From Bifidobacterium platyrrhinorum (GTDB taxonomy: Bacteria; Actinomycetota; Actinomycetes; Actinomycetales; Bifidobacteriaceae), in assembly GCF_010667645.1 (NCBI RefSeq), contig NZ_WHZV01000013.1, positions 1-56,879 of the forward strand: a DNA stretch of 56,879 nucleotides, given 5' to 3'. Below the pieces are notes generated by a model. That model had not been told where the DNA came from, made no database searches, and saw only the letters and a list, made by a program, of their open reading frames with translations. Below, piece after piece: positions 30,622 through 40,127 of the stretch; the stretch's first letter is position 1, and every line of letters begins with the position of its first letter. The translations under genes were made by a program, and so were the position numbers.

Positions 30622-30687
30622 CGGGGACCTCCTTCCGTTCTTCCGCCGCCCCGGTGCGGCCGGTTCTTGCCCCATAGACGATAGCAT

Positions 30688-30720
30688 GAAGCGCCGCCGG
30701 CCGAAGCCTGGCGGCGCTTC
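30688..30720 (-). terminator. Hairpin after the CHAP hydrolase gene
   Basis: A perfect 11-bp stem (GAAGCGCCGCC / GGCGGCGCTTC) with an 11-base loop, about 100 bases past the CHAP gene stop. There is no T-run. A weaker 7-bp hairpin lies at 30787-30804. Confidence 0.55.
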
Positions 30721-30822
30721 TCACGCTCAGCGCATAGCCGGCGGTGCCGGTGCGCGCGGTATCCGGGGATATCCGAATCCCGATGCCCGGCGGTCGCCCG
30801 CCGGCACGGACCCGACGGCCGA

Positions 30823-32244
30823 TCAGTAGTGGATGTACTGGTAGGCGCCGGAGTTGGAGATGGTCTCCCACGCCGGGAAGGTGGCGAAGCCGGTGCCACC
30901 CTCGGAGATGAGCACGGAGCCGTCGGAGTTGACGCGTTCGACGACCGCCACATGGCCGTACTGCCAGTCGGCCGTCCAGTGGCCGCCGACGCTCTGGCCG
31001 GGCAGGAACACCATGGCGGCGCCGACGTGCGGCGTGTTGTTCACGTAGTAGCCGAGGCCGCGGGCGGTGTCGGCCCACTGGCCGCCGTTGCCCATGTACG
31101 AGCCGACCGGCAGGCTCAGCTGGGAGCGCTTGATGTACGCCCACAGCGTGCACTGGCGTGCCGGATAGGCGGAGCCGCCCACCGTGTTGCCGGTGTTGTG
31201 GCCATAGCAGTAGCCGGAGCCTTCGGGGCAGCTGCCCGGCACCGCGTAGTTCATGCCGCTGGCGCCGCCGGAGTTGCCGGAACCGCCCGAGTTGCCGCCG
31301 GAGTTGCCCGAGTTGCCGCCGGTGGAACCGCCGCCGGTCGAGCCGCCCGAATTGCCGCCGGATTGCTGCTGGCCGCCGGAGCCGGGCGTGTAGCCGCCGG
31401 CGCTGCTGCCGCCCTGGGCGGCCAGCTGCGCTTGGATGGACACGATGTCCGCGGCCTCCTTGGCGGCCTGCGAGGTCAGGCTGCTCTTCTGCGCCTCGAG
31501 GGAGGCGCGCGCGGCGGTGCCCTTGGCCTGCAGCGCCTCGAGCGAGGCCTGCTTGGCGGCCGCGTCCTCGGCGGCGCGCTGGGCGCTGGCCGCCTGCTGG
31601 TCGGCCTGGTTCTTGAGCTGCGTGATCTGCTCCTCGATGGCGGCGAGGCGTTCCTTGCGGTTCATCGAGGTGTTCATCGTCACGGCCGCGTCGTTGGCCG
31701 CGTTGGCGGCGGAACGGGTGGCGGCCGCGTCGGACTGCATCTGGTTGACGAAGTCGTCGGTGGTGGTGGCGTTGGTCACCACGTCCATCACCGTGGACGC
31801 CTCGGAGCCGTGGAAGCTGGAACGGGCCATCTCGGCGACGGAGTCCTTCGCGTCGTCGTATTCGATGCCGGTCTGCTTGATCTTCTCCTCGAGGTCGGCC
31901 TTGTCCTTCTTGGCCGCCTCAAGACGCTCGTTGGTGGCCTCGGCGAGGGCCTGCGCCTGCTGCGAGGCCTGCTGCGCCTTGGTGGCGGCCTCCTGCGCGG
32001 CGGGGATCTGCTCGTTCGCCAGGCTGTTGAGCTCGATGATCTGGTTGGCCAGATCGGCGTTCACGCCGGCGAGCTTCGCCTTGATGTTCGCCTGGCTGGC
32101 GACCTTCTGCTGGTAGTCGTACACGGAGACGGCCTTGGCCTCCGGCACATACGCGGAGGTCATGGCCAGACCGCAGACGGCCATCATCGCGACGGACACC
32201 ACGAATCCCAGACCGGGCACGAACGGCTTCGTACGGTTCGACAC
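30823..32244 (-). CDS. Secreted coiled-coil CHAP-domain peptidoglycan hydrolase
   Basis: A 473-residue exported protein. The signal peptide ends around AYVPEAKA (about residue 38). A long Ala/Gln/Lys/Glu-rich coiled coil (about 40-285) is followed by a Gly/Ser/Asn-rich linker (about 285-335) and a C-terminal CHAP amidase/endopeptidase domain with Cys365 (RQCTLWAY) and His431 (GHVAVVERV). This is the layout of PcsB and similar enzymes that are held inactive and switched on by FtsEX. The gene lies directly downstream of ftsX, so it is the likely FtsEX client; that is inference. The start is GTG with AAGGA nine bases upstream. It has its own promoter at 32280-32307. Confidence 0.92.
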   Translation of the reverse strand: MSNRTKPFVPGLGFVVSVAMMAVCGLAMTSAYVPEAKAVSVYDYQQKVASQANIKAKLAGVNADLANQIIELNSLANEQIPAAQEAATKAQQASQQAQALAEATNERLEAAKKDKADLEEKIKQTGIEYDDAKDSVAEMARSSFHGSEASTVMDVVTNATTTDDFVNQMQSDAAATRSAANAANDAAVTMNTSMNRKERLAAIEEQITQLKNQADQQAASAQRAAEDAAAKQASLEALQAKGTAARASLEAQKSSLTSQAAKEAADIVSIQAQLAAQGGSSAGGYTPGSGGQQQSGGNSGGSTGGGSTGGNSGNSGGNSGGSGNSGGASGMNYAVPGSCPEGSGYCYGHNTGNTVGGSAYPARQCTLWAYIKRSQLSLPVGSYMGNGGQWADTARGLGYYVNNTPHVGAAMVFLPGQSVGGHWTADWQYGHVAVVERVNSDGSVLISEGGTGFATFPAWETISNSGAYQYIHY

Positions 32245-32279
32245 TGACGATCATCCTTCCTTATTCACAACTGTGGCAC

Positions 32280-32307
32280 ATTGTAACGAAGGTTCCTGAA
32301 ACGGCAA
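32280..32307 (-). promoter_or_regulatory. Promoter of the CHAP hydrolase gene
   Basis: On the minus strand, TTGCCG (32302-32307) and TACAAT (32280-32285) are separated by 16 bases, in the gap between ftsX and the hydrolase gene. The hydrolase can therefore be expressed separately from ftsEX. Confidence 0.55.
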
Positions 32308-32347
32308 CCCCCTTGGCACCCCATGCCGACGGGCGCCGGACGGCGTA

Positions 32348-33271
32348 TCAGGCCTTGAGATAGCGCCTCAGCGAGATGGCGGAGGCGATGACGGACAGCA
32401 GCACGGCGCCGAGCACCAGCACCGGGGCGACGAGCCACACGGTGGTCTGGGTGACGAACGGCATCCAGCTGACGGATTGGGCGAGCCAGTCGGTGATGAA
32501 CACCTTGACGATCGCGGCCAACGTGCCGCAGGCGAGCAGCGAGCCGATGAGCGAGGCGACCACGCCCTCGAGGATGAACGGCAGGCGGATCGTCCAGTTG
32601 GAGGCGCCCACCAGGCGCATGATCTCGGTCTCGTTCTTGCGCGACGCCGCGGACATGCGGATCGTGGTGCCGGTGAGCAGGATGGCGACCACCACCATCA
32701 CCACGGCGAGCACGACGGTGACGACCGTGGCGCGGTTGAGCACGGCGAACACCGGATCGAAGATCTGCTTCTGGTCGACGACGTCCTCCACGCCTGTCTT
32801 GCCGTTGAGCACCTCGGCCACCATCTTGTACTTGGTCGGGTCCTTGAGCTTGAGCTGCAGCGAGTCCTGCATGTCGGCGGCGGTCAGGGTGCGCCCCTGG
32901 TAGTCGCCGTTCGGGTACTGCTTGAGGAACGTGTTCTTGTAGAAGTCCTCACGGCTCACGTACGTGATCTTGGAGACGTTGTCGCGCAGCTCCTGGTGGA
33001 TGAAGTCCTCCAGCTCGACGATCTCCTGCTGGGTGGGCGCCTTGCCCGACGCGCAGGTGGCGGCCTGGCTGGTGCCGTCGGGGCACAGCCACACCACGAC
33101 CTCGACCTTGTTGTACCACTCGCCCTTGGCCTTGGTGACCTGCGCCTGCATGAGCGCCGAGGCGCCGATGAACACGAAGGAGATGAACGTGACGAGCATC
33201 ACCGAGATGATCATCGGCACGTTGCGCTTCAGGCTCGTCCACGTCTCCGACAGGATGAATCGCGCCCTCAT
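32348..33271 (-). CDS. ftsX: Cell-division protein FtsX
   Basis: A 307-residue membrane subunit of the FtsEX complex. There is one helix after a short cytoplasmic N-terminus ([17 protein letters not shown]), then an extracellular loop of about 130 residues and three further helices. The loop contains two cysteines ([11 protein letters not shown]) that may form a disulfide. It is expected to contact and activate a peptidoglycan hydrolase outside the cell, most likely the CHAP protein encoded next. The start overlaps the ftsE stop by four bases (ATGA). Confidence 0.94.
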   Translation of the reverse strand: MRARFILSETWTSLKRNVPMIISVMLVTFISFVFIGASALMQAQVTKAKGEWYNKVEVVVWLCPDGTSQAATCASGKAPTQQEIVELEDFIHQELRDNVSKITYVSREDFYKNTFLKQYPNGDYQGRTLTAADMQDSLQLKLKDPTKYKMVAEVLNGKTGVEDVVDQKQIFDPVFAVLNRATVVTVVLAVVMVVVAILLTGTTIRMSAASRKNETEIMRLVGASNWTIRLPFILEGVVASLIGSLLACGTLAAIVKVFITDWLAQSVSWMPFVTQTTVWLVAPVLVLGAVLLSVIASAISLRRYLKA

Positions 33272-34716
33272 CGGTTGTCCTCCCCGTTCTCGTTGTCATC
33301 GGTGTCGTGGCCGCCGTTCGCGGCGGCGACGGTTGCGGAAGCGTCGGCGTTCGCCGCAGCGCCCGCCGCGCCGTTGTCGGCGGATCCCGCGGGAACCTGC
33401 GGGGTTCCGGCGCTTTCCTGCGGGGTTTGCGTCGTCTCTTGCGCGGTCGGGGCGGCATCCTGCGCACCCCTGCGCCGTACGCCGGCGGCGGCCGGCGGCG
33501 CGGGCGGCGCCAGAAGGCCGTTTTGCGGCTTGAACTTGGCGTCCGGATCGCTCTCTTCGGCGGCCCCCTGCGCAGGAACCTGTCCGGACTGCGCACGTTC
33601 GCCCTGCGGGTCCGCAGCTTGGCCGCCGGACCGCGCACGCACATCGCCGGACTGCGCACGTTCGTCCCGAGAAACCTGCGCGTCCCCGGATTCGGCCTGC
33701 GCGTCCTGCGCGCCGCCCTTCGCCTTCGCGATCTCGTCGAGGTTCAGGCCCTTGCCCCACGTGAGCGTGGTCTCGACCGGGGCGAACGCCTCGCCGTAAC
33801 GGCCGGTGCGGCCGGAATGCACGGACTGGGCGAGACGGGCGATGCCCTCGTCGCCGTCCATCGTGCCGGCGGCGAGCGCCCCCGCCTCGATGGCGACCGT
33901 GGCGTCCATGCGTTCGGTGCCGTCCTCGATGGAGGACGGGTCGGCCACGCCCGCGCCCGCGCGGAACCGCGCGTCGCCGATGGCCTGATGCGCCTTGGAG
34001 GTGACCTCCGCATCCGGGAAGAACACGGCGGAATCGTAGGAGCCGTGCTCCTCGTCGCGTACGATGCGGCCGGTATGCAGCTCGACGACGCGCTTGCGCA
34101 TCGAGTTGACGATCTCCTCGTTGTGGGTGGCCATCACGATGGTGGTGCCGGTACGGTTGATGGCGTCGAGCACCTCCATGATGCCCAGCGACGTGGTCGG
34201 GTCGAGGTTGCCCGTGGGCTCGTCCGCGAGCAGGATCTGCGGATGGTTCACGTAGGCGCGGGCGATGGCCACGCGCTGCTGCTCGCCGCCGGACAGCTCG
34301 TGCGGGTAGTTGTTCTCCTTGCCGGTGAGCCCCACGGTTTCGAGCACCTTGGGCACCATCGACCTGATGGCGGAACGGCGCGTGCCGATCACCTCGAGCG
34401 CGAACGCCACGTTCTGCCACACCGTCTTGTTGTTGAGCAGCTTGTAGTCCTGGAAGACGAAGCCGATGGTGCGGCGGTACTGCGGCACCTGGCGGTCGGA
34501 GATGCGGCGCAGGTCGTTGCCCGCCACGCGGATCTCGCCGTCGGTGGCCTCCTCCTCGCGCAGCAGCAGGCTCAGCAGCGTGGTCTTGCCGGAGCCGGAG
34601 GCGCCCACGAGGAACACGAAGTCGCCGCGTTCGATGTCCAGGTTGACGTCGTCGAGCGCGGGGCGCGTGCCCTTGGGGTAGATCTTGCTGACATGGTCCA
34701 GCGAAATGAGTGCCAT
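33268..34716 (-). CDS. ftsE: Cell-division ATP-binding protein FtsE with long C-terminal tail
   Basis: A 482-residue ATPase of the FtsEX complex. The first 220 or so residues are a complete FtsE with Walker [10 protein letters not shown], signature [14 protein letters not shown] and Walker [13 protein letters not shown]. About 260 further residues follow, where most FtsE proteins end near 230. The tail is low-complexity: first a mixed stretch, then Gln/Ala/Ser/Pro-rich with repeats such as ERAQSG, and an acidic end ([12 protein letters not shown]). It reads through to the ftsX overlap without a frameshift, so it is part of the protein. The start has AAGGAG five bases upstream. Confidence 0.95.
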   Translation of the reverse strand: MALISLDHVSKIYPKGTRPALDDVNLDIERGDFVFLVGASGSGKTTLLSLLLREEEATDGEIRVAGNDLRRISDRQVPQYRRTIGFVFQDYKLLNNKTVWQNVAFALEVIGTRRSAIRSMVPKVLETVGLTGKENNYPHELSGGEQQRVAIARAYVNHPQILLADEPTGNLDPTTSLGIMEVLDAINRTGTTIVMATHNEEIVNSMRKRVVELHTGRIVRDEEHGSYDSAVFFPDAEVTSKAHQAIGDARFRAGAGVADPSSIEDGTERMDATVAIEAGALAAGTMDGDEGIARLAQSVHSGRTGRYGEAFAPVETTLTWGKGLNLDEIAKAKGGAQDAQAESGDAQVSRDERAQSGDVRARSGGQAADPQGERAQSGQVPAQGAAEESDPDAKFKPQNGLLAPPAPPAAAGVRRRGAQDAAPTAQETTQTPQESAGTPQVPAGSADNGAAGAAANADASATVAAANGGHDTDDNENGEDNR

Positions 34717-34780
34717 GGTTCTCCTTCACCGACGTGGCGCCGGCCTCGCGCGGGGCGCGGCCGGCGGCACGTCATGCGGT

Positions 34781-35905
34781 CTAGTTCTCTTCCTTGGCGG
34801 CGCGGCGCTGCTCGTGGCGCCAGCGGATGCCCGCCTGGATGAAGCCGTCGAGGTCGCCGTCGAACACGGCCTGGGTCTGGCTGGTCTCGTGGCCGGTGCG
34901 CAGGTCCTTGACCATCTGGTAGGGGTGCAGCACGTAGGAGCGCATCTGGTCGCCCCAGCTGGCCTTGATGTCGCCGGCGAGCTCCTTCTTCTTCTTGGCC
35001 TCCTCCTCGTGGCGCAGCACGAGCAGTCGGGACTGGAGCACGGCCATGGCGGCGGCGCGGTTCTGGATCTGCGAGCGCTCGTCCTGCATGGTCACGACCA
35101 GGCCGGTGGGGAGGTGGGTGATGCGCACGGCCGAGTAGGTCGTGTTCACGCCCTGGCCGCCGGGGCCGGAGGAGCAGTAGGTGTCCACGCGGATGTCGGT
35201 GTCCGGGATGTCGATGTGGTCGGTCGCCTCGACGAGCGGCACCACCTCGACGGCGGCGAAGCTGGTCTGGCGGCGGCCCTGGTTGTCGAACGGGGAGATG
35301 CGCACGAGGCGGTGGGTGCCGCCCTCGACGCTCAGTCGGCCGTAGGCGTACGGCGCGTCCACCTGGAAGGTGGCGGACTTGATGCCCGCCTCCTCGGCGT
35401 AGGAGGTGTCCATCACCTTGGCCTTGAAGCCCATGCGTTCGCAGTAGCGCAGGTACATGCGCAGCAGCATCTGCGCGAAGTCGGCCGCGTCGACGCCGCC
35501 GGCGCCGGAGCGGATCGTCACCACGGCGGAACGCTCGTCGTATTCGCCGTCGAGGAGGGTCTGGATCTCCATGGCGTCGAGGTCCTTGGCGATCTCGCCG
35601 AGTTCGTTCTGCGCCTCGTCGAGCGACTCCTGGTCGCCCTCCTCGCGGCCGAGCTCGACGAGCGTCTCCACGTCGTCGATGCGCGAGGACGCGGAGGTGA
35701 GGCGCTTGAGCTGCGATTCGGCGGCGGAGAGCTTGCTCGTCACCTTCTGCGCGTTCTCCGGGTCGTCCCACAGGCCCGGCGCGGCGGCCTGCTGTTCGAG
35801 GTCGGCGATGTCCGCCTTCATGCGGTCGACGTCCAGCGCGTTGGCGATGGAGTCGTACTTGGCGCGCACGTCGGCGATCGCCTGGGAATAGTCAAATTCA
35901 GCCAT
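34781..35905 (-). CDS. prfB: Peptide chain release factor 2
   Basis: A 374-residue release factor that ends translation at UGA and UAA. The stop-recognition SPF motif ([14 protein letters not shown]) and the GGQ motif ([13 protein letters not shown]) are present. The frame is continuous, with no programmed frameshift site, as expected in Actinobacteria. The start has AAGGTAGA upstream. First gene of the prfB-ftsE-ftsX block, which is conserved in Actinobacteria. Confidence 0.96.
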   Translation of the reverse strand: MAEFDYSQAIADVRAKYDSIANALDVDRMKADIADLEQQAAAPGLWDDPENAQKVTSKLSAAESQLKRLTSASSRIDDVETLVELGREEGDQESLDEAQNELGEIAKDLDAMEIQTLLDGEYDERSAVVTIRSGAGGVDAADFAQMLLRMYLRYCERMGFKAKVMDTSYAEEAGIKSATFQVDAPYAYGRLSVEGGTHRLVRISPFDNQGRRQTSFAAVEVVPLVEATDHIDIPDTDIRVDTYCSSGPGGQGVNTTYSAVRITHLPTGLVVTMQDERSQIQNRAAAMAVLQSRLLVLRHEEEAKKKKELAGDIKASWGDQMRSYVLHPYQMVKDLRTGHETSQTQAVFDGDLDGFIQAGIRWRHEQRRAAKEEN

Positions 35906-36087
35906 CGTTGTCTACCTTATGTTTCGTACCTTCGTAAAACCTTGGATTGGTGCCTCGCCGGCGCCGCCCTGCGTTGGGCCCGCGCCTCCCGCAAGTGCGC
36001 CGCGTCCCCTTGCGGCCGCCTGGCCCGGCCGCGAACCTGCCGGGGCGTGCCCGAGGGACGTCACGCGGGGATGCGCGTGACGGGACG

Positions 36088-36222
36088 TCAAAGACCGGCG
36101 TAGATGGCGGGAACCACCAGGGAGATCAGCATGGCCGCGGCGATGACGATGCACACCGCACGCACCATGGTGCGGCGGCGGCGTTCGCGTGCCGCGCGTT
36201 CGTCCTGCTGATAGTCATTCAC
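36088..36222 (-). CDS. Small single-helix membrane protein
   Basis: A 44-residue protein with a charged, Arg-rich N-terminus (NDYQQDERAARERRRR) followed by one hydrophobic helix (AVCIVIAAAMLISLVVPAIY) and a short end. It starts at GTG and has no ribosome-binding site. A TACAAT -10-like box lies eight bases upstream of the GTG, so the mRNA may be leaderless. It lies between prfB and dapD. The composition, a charged head plus one helix, makes it more than a random frame. The function is unknown. Confidence 0.65.
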   Translation of the reverse strand: MNDYQQDERAARERRRRTMVRAVCIVIAAAMLISLVVPAIYAGL

Positions 36223-36266
36223 GATGTGCGATTGTACCGTACCGGTTGGTCATCGTTCGGCCATGC

Positions 36267-36308
36267 GTGAAACGCCGCGTGGAACGCTCGTGGAACATCA
36301 TGTGAAAC
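36267..36308. repeat. Four direct GTGRAAC repeats upstream of dapD
   Basis: GTGAAAC, GTGGAAC, GTGGAAC and GTGAAAC start at 36267, 36279, 36290 and 36302, spaced 12, 11 and 12 bases. The spacing is about one turn of DNA. They lie between the small membrane protein gene and dapD and could be regulator sites. Confidence 0.55.
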
Positions 36309-36401
36309 ATCGTCCGGGCACGGGGCCGACGACGCCGTCCCCAGGCGCTAAGGTGGAGCAGGAATCATCCAGCATCCGTAGAGTCATAAGGAGCAACGCA
36401 G

Positions 36402-37421
36402 ATGACCGATGAACGCACCGCGTACGGCTGGGGTCTGGCGAGCGTCGACGCAGCCGGCAACACCCTGGACGTGTGGTACCCGAACCTGACCATCGGAGCC
36501 GCGCCGGCCGAGGCCGACCGCCCGAACCACGACTTCGGCGTGCTCGCCCACGACGAGGCCGACGCCCGCGGCGTGCGCCGCGTGCCGGTGTTCACCGTCA
36601 GCGACCTGGACGCCCCCGTCGCCGGCGCCGAGGACGCCTACCTCAAGCTGCACCTCATGAGCATGCGTCTGGCCAGGCCGAACACGCTCAACCTCGACGG
36701 CATCTTCGGCGCCCTCAACAACGTGGTGTGGACCAACTACGGCCCGTTCGCCGTGGAGGACTTCAACGCCCGCAAGGCGGACGTGGAGGCCGCCGCCACC
36801 GCGGCCGCCCAGTCGTTCGCCGCCAACGCCGGCCTGCCCGCCGCCGCGCCGGCCGCCACCGTGAACGTGTTCGGCGTGGACAAGTTCCCGCGCATGATCG
36901 ACTACGTCGTGCCCTCCGGCGTGCGCATCGGCGACGCCGACCGCGTGCGCCTGGGCGCCCACCTGTCCGAGGGCACCACCGTGATGCACGCCGGCTTCGT
37001 GAACTTCAACGCCGGCACGCTCGGCGTCTCCATGGTCGAGGGCCGCGTCTCGCAGGGCGTGGTCGTCGGCAATGGCTCCGACATCGGCGGCGGCGCCTCC
37101 ATCATGGGCACCCTGTCCGGCGGCGGCAAGCTGCGCAATTCGATCGGCGAGCACTCCCTGCTCGGCGCCAACGCGGGCATCGGCATCTCCCTGGGCGACA
37201 ACTGCGTCGTCGAGGCGGGTCTGTACGTCACCGCCGGCACCAAGGTCACCATCTGGGACAAGGCGAAGGCCGCCGCGGGCGAGCCGCTCGAGGTCGTCAA
37301 GGGCGCGGACCTGTCCGGCAAGGACAACATCCTGTTCATCCGCAACTCGGTGAACGGCCGCATCGAGGCCCGCTACCGCAAGACCGGCATCGAGCTCAAC
37401 GCCAAGCTGCATAAGAACTGA
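36402..37421 (+). CDS. dapD: 2,3,4,5-tetrahydropyridine-2,6-dicarboxylate N-succinyltransferase
   Basis: Transfers succinyl from CoA in the succinylase branch of lysine/diaminopimelate synthesis, downstream of DapA and DapB. It has 339 residues of the actinobacterial DapD type. The C-terminal half is a left-handed beta-helix with hexapeptide repeats ([18 protein letters not shown], then [19 protein letters not shown]). The start has AAGGAG eight bases upstream. Convergent with gltA. Confidence 0.95.
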   Translation: MTDERTAYGWGLASVDAAGNTLDVWYPNLTIGAAPAEADRPNHDFGVLAHDEADARGVRRVPVFTVSDLDAPVAGAEDAYLKLHLMSMRLARPNTLNLDGIFGALNNVVWTNYGPFAVEDFNARKADVEAAATAAAQSFAANAGLPAAAPAATVNVFGVDKFPRMIDYVVPSGVRIGDADRVRLGAHLSEGTTVMHAGFVNFNAGTLGVSMVEGRVSQGVVVGNGSDIGGGASIMGTLSGGGKLRNSIGEHSLLGANAGIGISLGDNCVVEAGLYVTAGTKVTIWDKAKAAAGEPLEVVKGADLSGKDNILFIRNSVNGRIEARYRKTGIELNAKLHKN

Positions 37422-37443
37422 CCCCGTCGGTTTCCTATGCGCG

Positions 37444-37489
37444 CGGCCCGGCGAACCGCTCCCCATCCAGGGGACGATTTGCCGGGCCG
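37444..37489. terminator. Hairpin between convergent dapD and gltA
   Basis: A 9-bp stem (CGGCCCGGC / GCCGGGCCG) with an inner CCCC/GGGG pair lies between the two converging genes, followed on the plus strand by TTCCTT. Probably bidirectional. Confidence 0.6.
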
Positions 37490-37606
37490 TTCCTTATATG
37501 GCTCGATATGGCCCGGCATGGGGACCGACGGACCCGGATCCCATGGCCGCTTGAGGAGCACCGCACATCCCATGTGCGATTTCTCTCCCCTCACGGAGCA
37601 TCGACG

Positions 37607-38899
37607 CTAGCGTTCCTCGAGCGGCACGTAATCGCGCTTGGTGGCGCCGGTGTACACCTGGCGCGGGCGGCCGATCTTGGTGGCCGGGTCGGCGAGCATC
37701 TCGCGGTACTGGGCAATCCACCCGGGGATGCGCCCCAAAGCGAACAGCGTGGTGAACATGGCCGGGTCGAAGCCGATCGCACGGTAGATGAGGCCCGTGT
37801 AGAAGTCGACGTTCGGGTAGAGGTGGCGCGAGACGAAGTAGTCGTCGTTGAGCGCGATGTCCTCCAGCTGGGTGGCCACGTCGAACAGGGCGCGTTCGTC
37901 GGCCGGCAGCTTCGAGGTGTCCTCACGGTCCATGATCTTCTCGAGGTATTCCTTGGCGATGGCCGCGCGCGGATCGTACGACTTGTACACACGGTGGCCG
38001 AGCCCGGAGATGCGGCGGCCGTCCTTCTTGGCGTCCTCGACGAACTCGCGCACCGACTTGCCGGAATCGCGGATCGCCTTGAGCTGGCGCAGCACGGCCT
38101 CGTTCGCGCCGCCGTGCAACGGGCCGGACAGCGCGTTGACGCCGGCCGCGACCGCGGAATACAGGTTGGCGTGCGCGCTGCCGGCGATGCGCACTACCGA
38201 GGTGGAGCAGTTCTGCTCGTGGTCGGCGTGGATGATGAGCAGACGGCCGAGCGCGTGCACGTACAGCGGGTCGGATTCGAACGGCTCGTACGGCACGGCG
38301 AAGCACATGCGCAGGAAATCGTCCACGTAGCCGCGCGCGTAGTCCGGGTAGAGCATCGGCTCGTCGCGCCGGCGGCGGAAGATGTACGAGACGATGGTGC
38401 GCACCTTCGCCATGATGATGATCGCGGACTCGTCGAGCTGGTCGGAGTCGGTGATGTCGGTGGTGTCCGGGTAGAACGTGGCGAGCGCGTTGATCGCGGA
38501 GGCGAGCACGCTCATCGGATGCGCGGTGCGCGGGAACGATCCCATGAACGTGCGGAAGTCCTCCCCCACCATCGTGCGGTGGTTGATGGCGGAGACGAAT
38601 TTCTCGTATTGTTCCTTGTTGGGCAGTTCGCCGTGGCGCAGCAGCCAGGCGACCTCGAGGAAGTCGGAGTTCTCGCACAGCTGCTCGATCGGGTAGCCGC
38701 GGTAGCGCAGGATCGAGTGCTGCCCGTCGATGTACGTGATCTTCGATTCGCACTGCGCGGTGGTGAGGAATCCGGGGTCGAGCGTCACCCATCCGTCGTT
38801 GCGCAGCTTGGACACCACGATGCCGTCCGGGCCGGCACTGGCCTTGACGACCGGCAGCGTGTACTTGCTATCGTCGACGTTCAGCTGTGCTGTTGCCAT
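37607..38899 (-). CDS. gltA: Citrate synthase
   Basis: Condenses acetyl-CoA and oxaloacetate to citrate. It has 430 residues of the hexameric type. The two catalytic histidines lie in GPLHGGANEAV and GLGHRVYK, with the oxaloacetate site around HADHEQNCSTS. The start has AGGAAGAGG upstream. Bifidobacteria lack a full citric acid cycle, so it probably feeds 2-oxoglutarate and glutamate synthesis. Confidence 0.96.
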   Translation of the reverse strand: MATAQLNVDDSKYTLPVVKASAGPDGIVVSKLRNDGWVTLDPGFLTTAQCESKITYIDGQHSILRYRGYPIEQLCENSDFLEVAWLLRHGELPNKEQYEKFVSAINHRTMVGEDFRTFMGSFPRTAHPMSVLASAINALATFYPDTTDITDSDQLDESAIIIMAKVRTIVSYIFRRRRDEPMLYPDYARGYVDDFLRMCFAVPYEPFESDPLYVHALGRLLIIHADHEQNCSTSVVRIAGSAHANLYSAVAAGVNALSGPLHGGANEAVLRQLKAIRDSGKSVREFVEDAKKDGRRISGLGHRVYKSYDPRAAIAKEYLEKIMDREDTSKLPADERALFDVATQLEDIALNDDYFVSRHLYPNVDFYTGLIYRAIGFDPAMFTTLFALGRIPGWIAQYREMLADPATKIGRPRQVYTGATKRDYVPLEER

Positions 38900-39047
38900 G
38901 GGTACCTCTTCCTGCTTGATGATTCGCCGGTCACCTTAGCCCGCCCGTGTTACCGCCACCGGCCGGTGGTCGATACGCGGGACGCCGGGTCCTGGGGAAG
39001 CCGGATGCCGTTCCGGCCATCGGGGACGAGCGGATCGGATGCGAAAA

Positions 39048-39091
39048 GGCCGGCGTGCGCTCATCCTAACAAGGGCGAACGCACGCCGGCC
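39048..39091 (-). terminator. Terminator of map
   Basis: A perfect 12-bp stem (GGCCGGCGTGCG / CGCACGCCGGCC) with a 20-base loop, followed on the minus strand by TTTT. It lies about 80 bases past the map stop. Confidence 0.75.
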
Positions 39092-39171
39092 TGCGACGTC
39101 TCAAAAGGGTCGTTCCGCGGGGAGCGTGGGACGGGATGCCGCGGATCCGGCGGAAACCGACCGCGAGGCGA

Positions 39172-39948
39172 CTAGTCGCGCGTGGTGAGGATCACCGGGC
39201 CGTTCTCGGTGATGGCGATGGTGTGCTCGCTGTGGGCGCCGCGGGAGCCGTCCTCGGAGCGCAGGGTCCAACCGTCCTTCGGATCCTGGTAGATCTCGTC
39301 GGTGGTCTTGAGGAACCACGGTTCGATGGCGATGACCAGGCCCGGGCGCAGCTTGTAGCCGTGGCGCGCCTTGCCGTCGTTCGGCACGTGCGGGTCGCCG
39401 TGCATGATGTGGCCGACGCCGTGGCCGCCGAATTCGAGGTTGATCGGGTAGCCGTATTCGCGGGCGATGTCGCCGATCGTGCTGGACACGTCGCCGAGGC
39501 GGTTGCCCGGCTGGGCCGCTTCGATGCCGGCGGCGAGCGCCTCCTCGGTGCACTTGATGAGGCGCAGGTCCTCCGGGTCCTTGTCCTTGCCGACCACGAA
39601 GCTGATGGCCGAGTCGCCCACCCAGCCGTCGACGCTGATCGCGAGGTCGAGGGAGACGAGGTCGCCGTCCTTGAGGTTGTAGTCGTAGGGCACGCCGTGG
39701 AGCACCGCGTCGTTGACGGAGGTGCAGATGTAGTGGGCGAACGGGCCGGTGCCGAAGTCAGGCGCGTAGTCCACGTAGCAGGATTCGGCGCCCTTGCGGT
39801 CGACGATCTTCTTGTGGACGAACTCGTCGATGTCGAGCAGGTTGGTGCCGACCTTCGTGTATTCCTTCAGCTCGCGCAGGATGGAGCCGACGAAGCGGCC
39901 GGCGGGCTTCATCTCCTCGATTTCGCGAGGGGTCTTCAGTTCGATCAT
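39172..39948 (-). CDS. map: Methionine aminopeptidase, type I
   Basis: Removes the initiator methionine from new proteins. It has 258 residues. The metal ligands are in LVSLDLAISVDGWVGDSA (two Asp), HGVGHIMHGDPHVPN (His) and the C-terminal IAIEPWF and SEHT (Glu) segments. There is no N-terminal zinc-finger extension. The start has AGGTAGAAAG upstream. It is transcribed alone and has its own terminator. Confidence 0.96.
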   Translation of the reverse strand: MIELKTPREIEEMKPAGRFVGSILRELKEYTKVGTNLLDIDEFVHKKIVDRKGAESCYVDYAPDFGTGPFAHYICTSVNDAVLHGVPYDYNLKDGDLVSLDLAISVDGWVGDSAISFVVGKDKDPEDLRLIKCTEEALAAGIEAAQPGNRLGDVSSTIGDIAREYGYPINLEFGGHGVGHIMHGDPHVPNDGKARHGYKLRPGLVIAIEPWFLKTTDEIYQDPKDGWTLRSEDGSRGAHSEHTIAITENGPVILTTRD

Positions 39949-40127
39949 GGGATTCTTTCTACCTTGTTCTGCCTTGGCTCGGCGGGATAGACGCCCCGCC
40001 GCGACTGGGTCCTAACGATAGTGCGTCGCCTCGTCATTCGCCTCGCCCGCACGTCCCGGCCGGACCGTCCGCTTCCCGCCGGCCGCCTCCCGCCGCGACG
40101 CCGGCGCGGCCGGGACACGGACGGCCG

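Noticed and set aside
35820..35905. Programmed frameshift in prfB
   Set aside because: The frame is open from the start codon with no in-frame TGA near codon 25, as expected in Actinobacteria.
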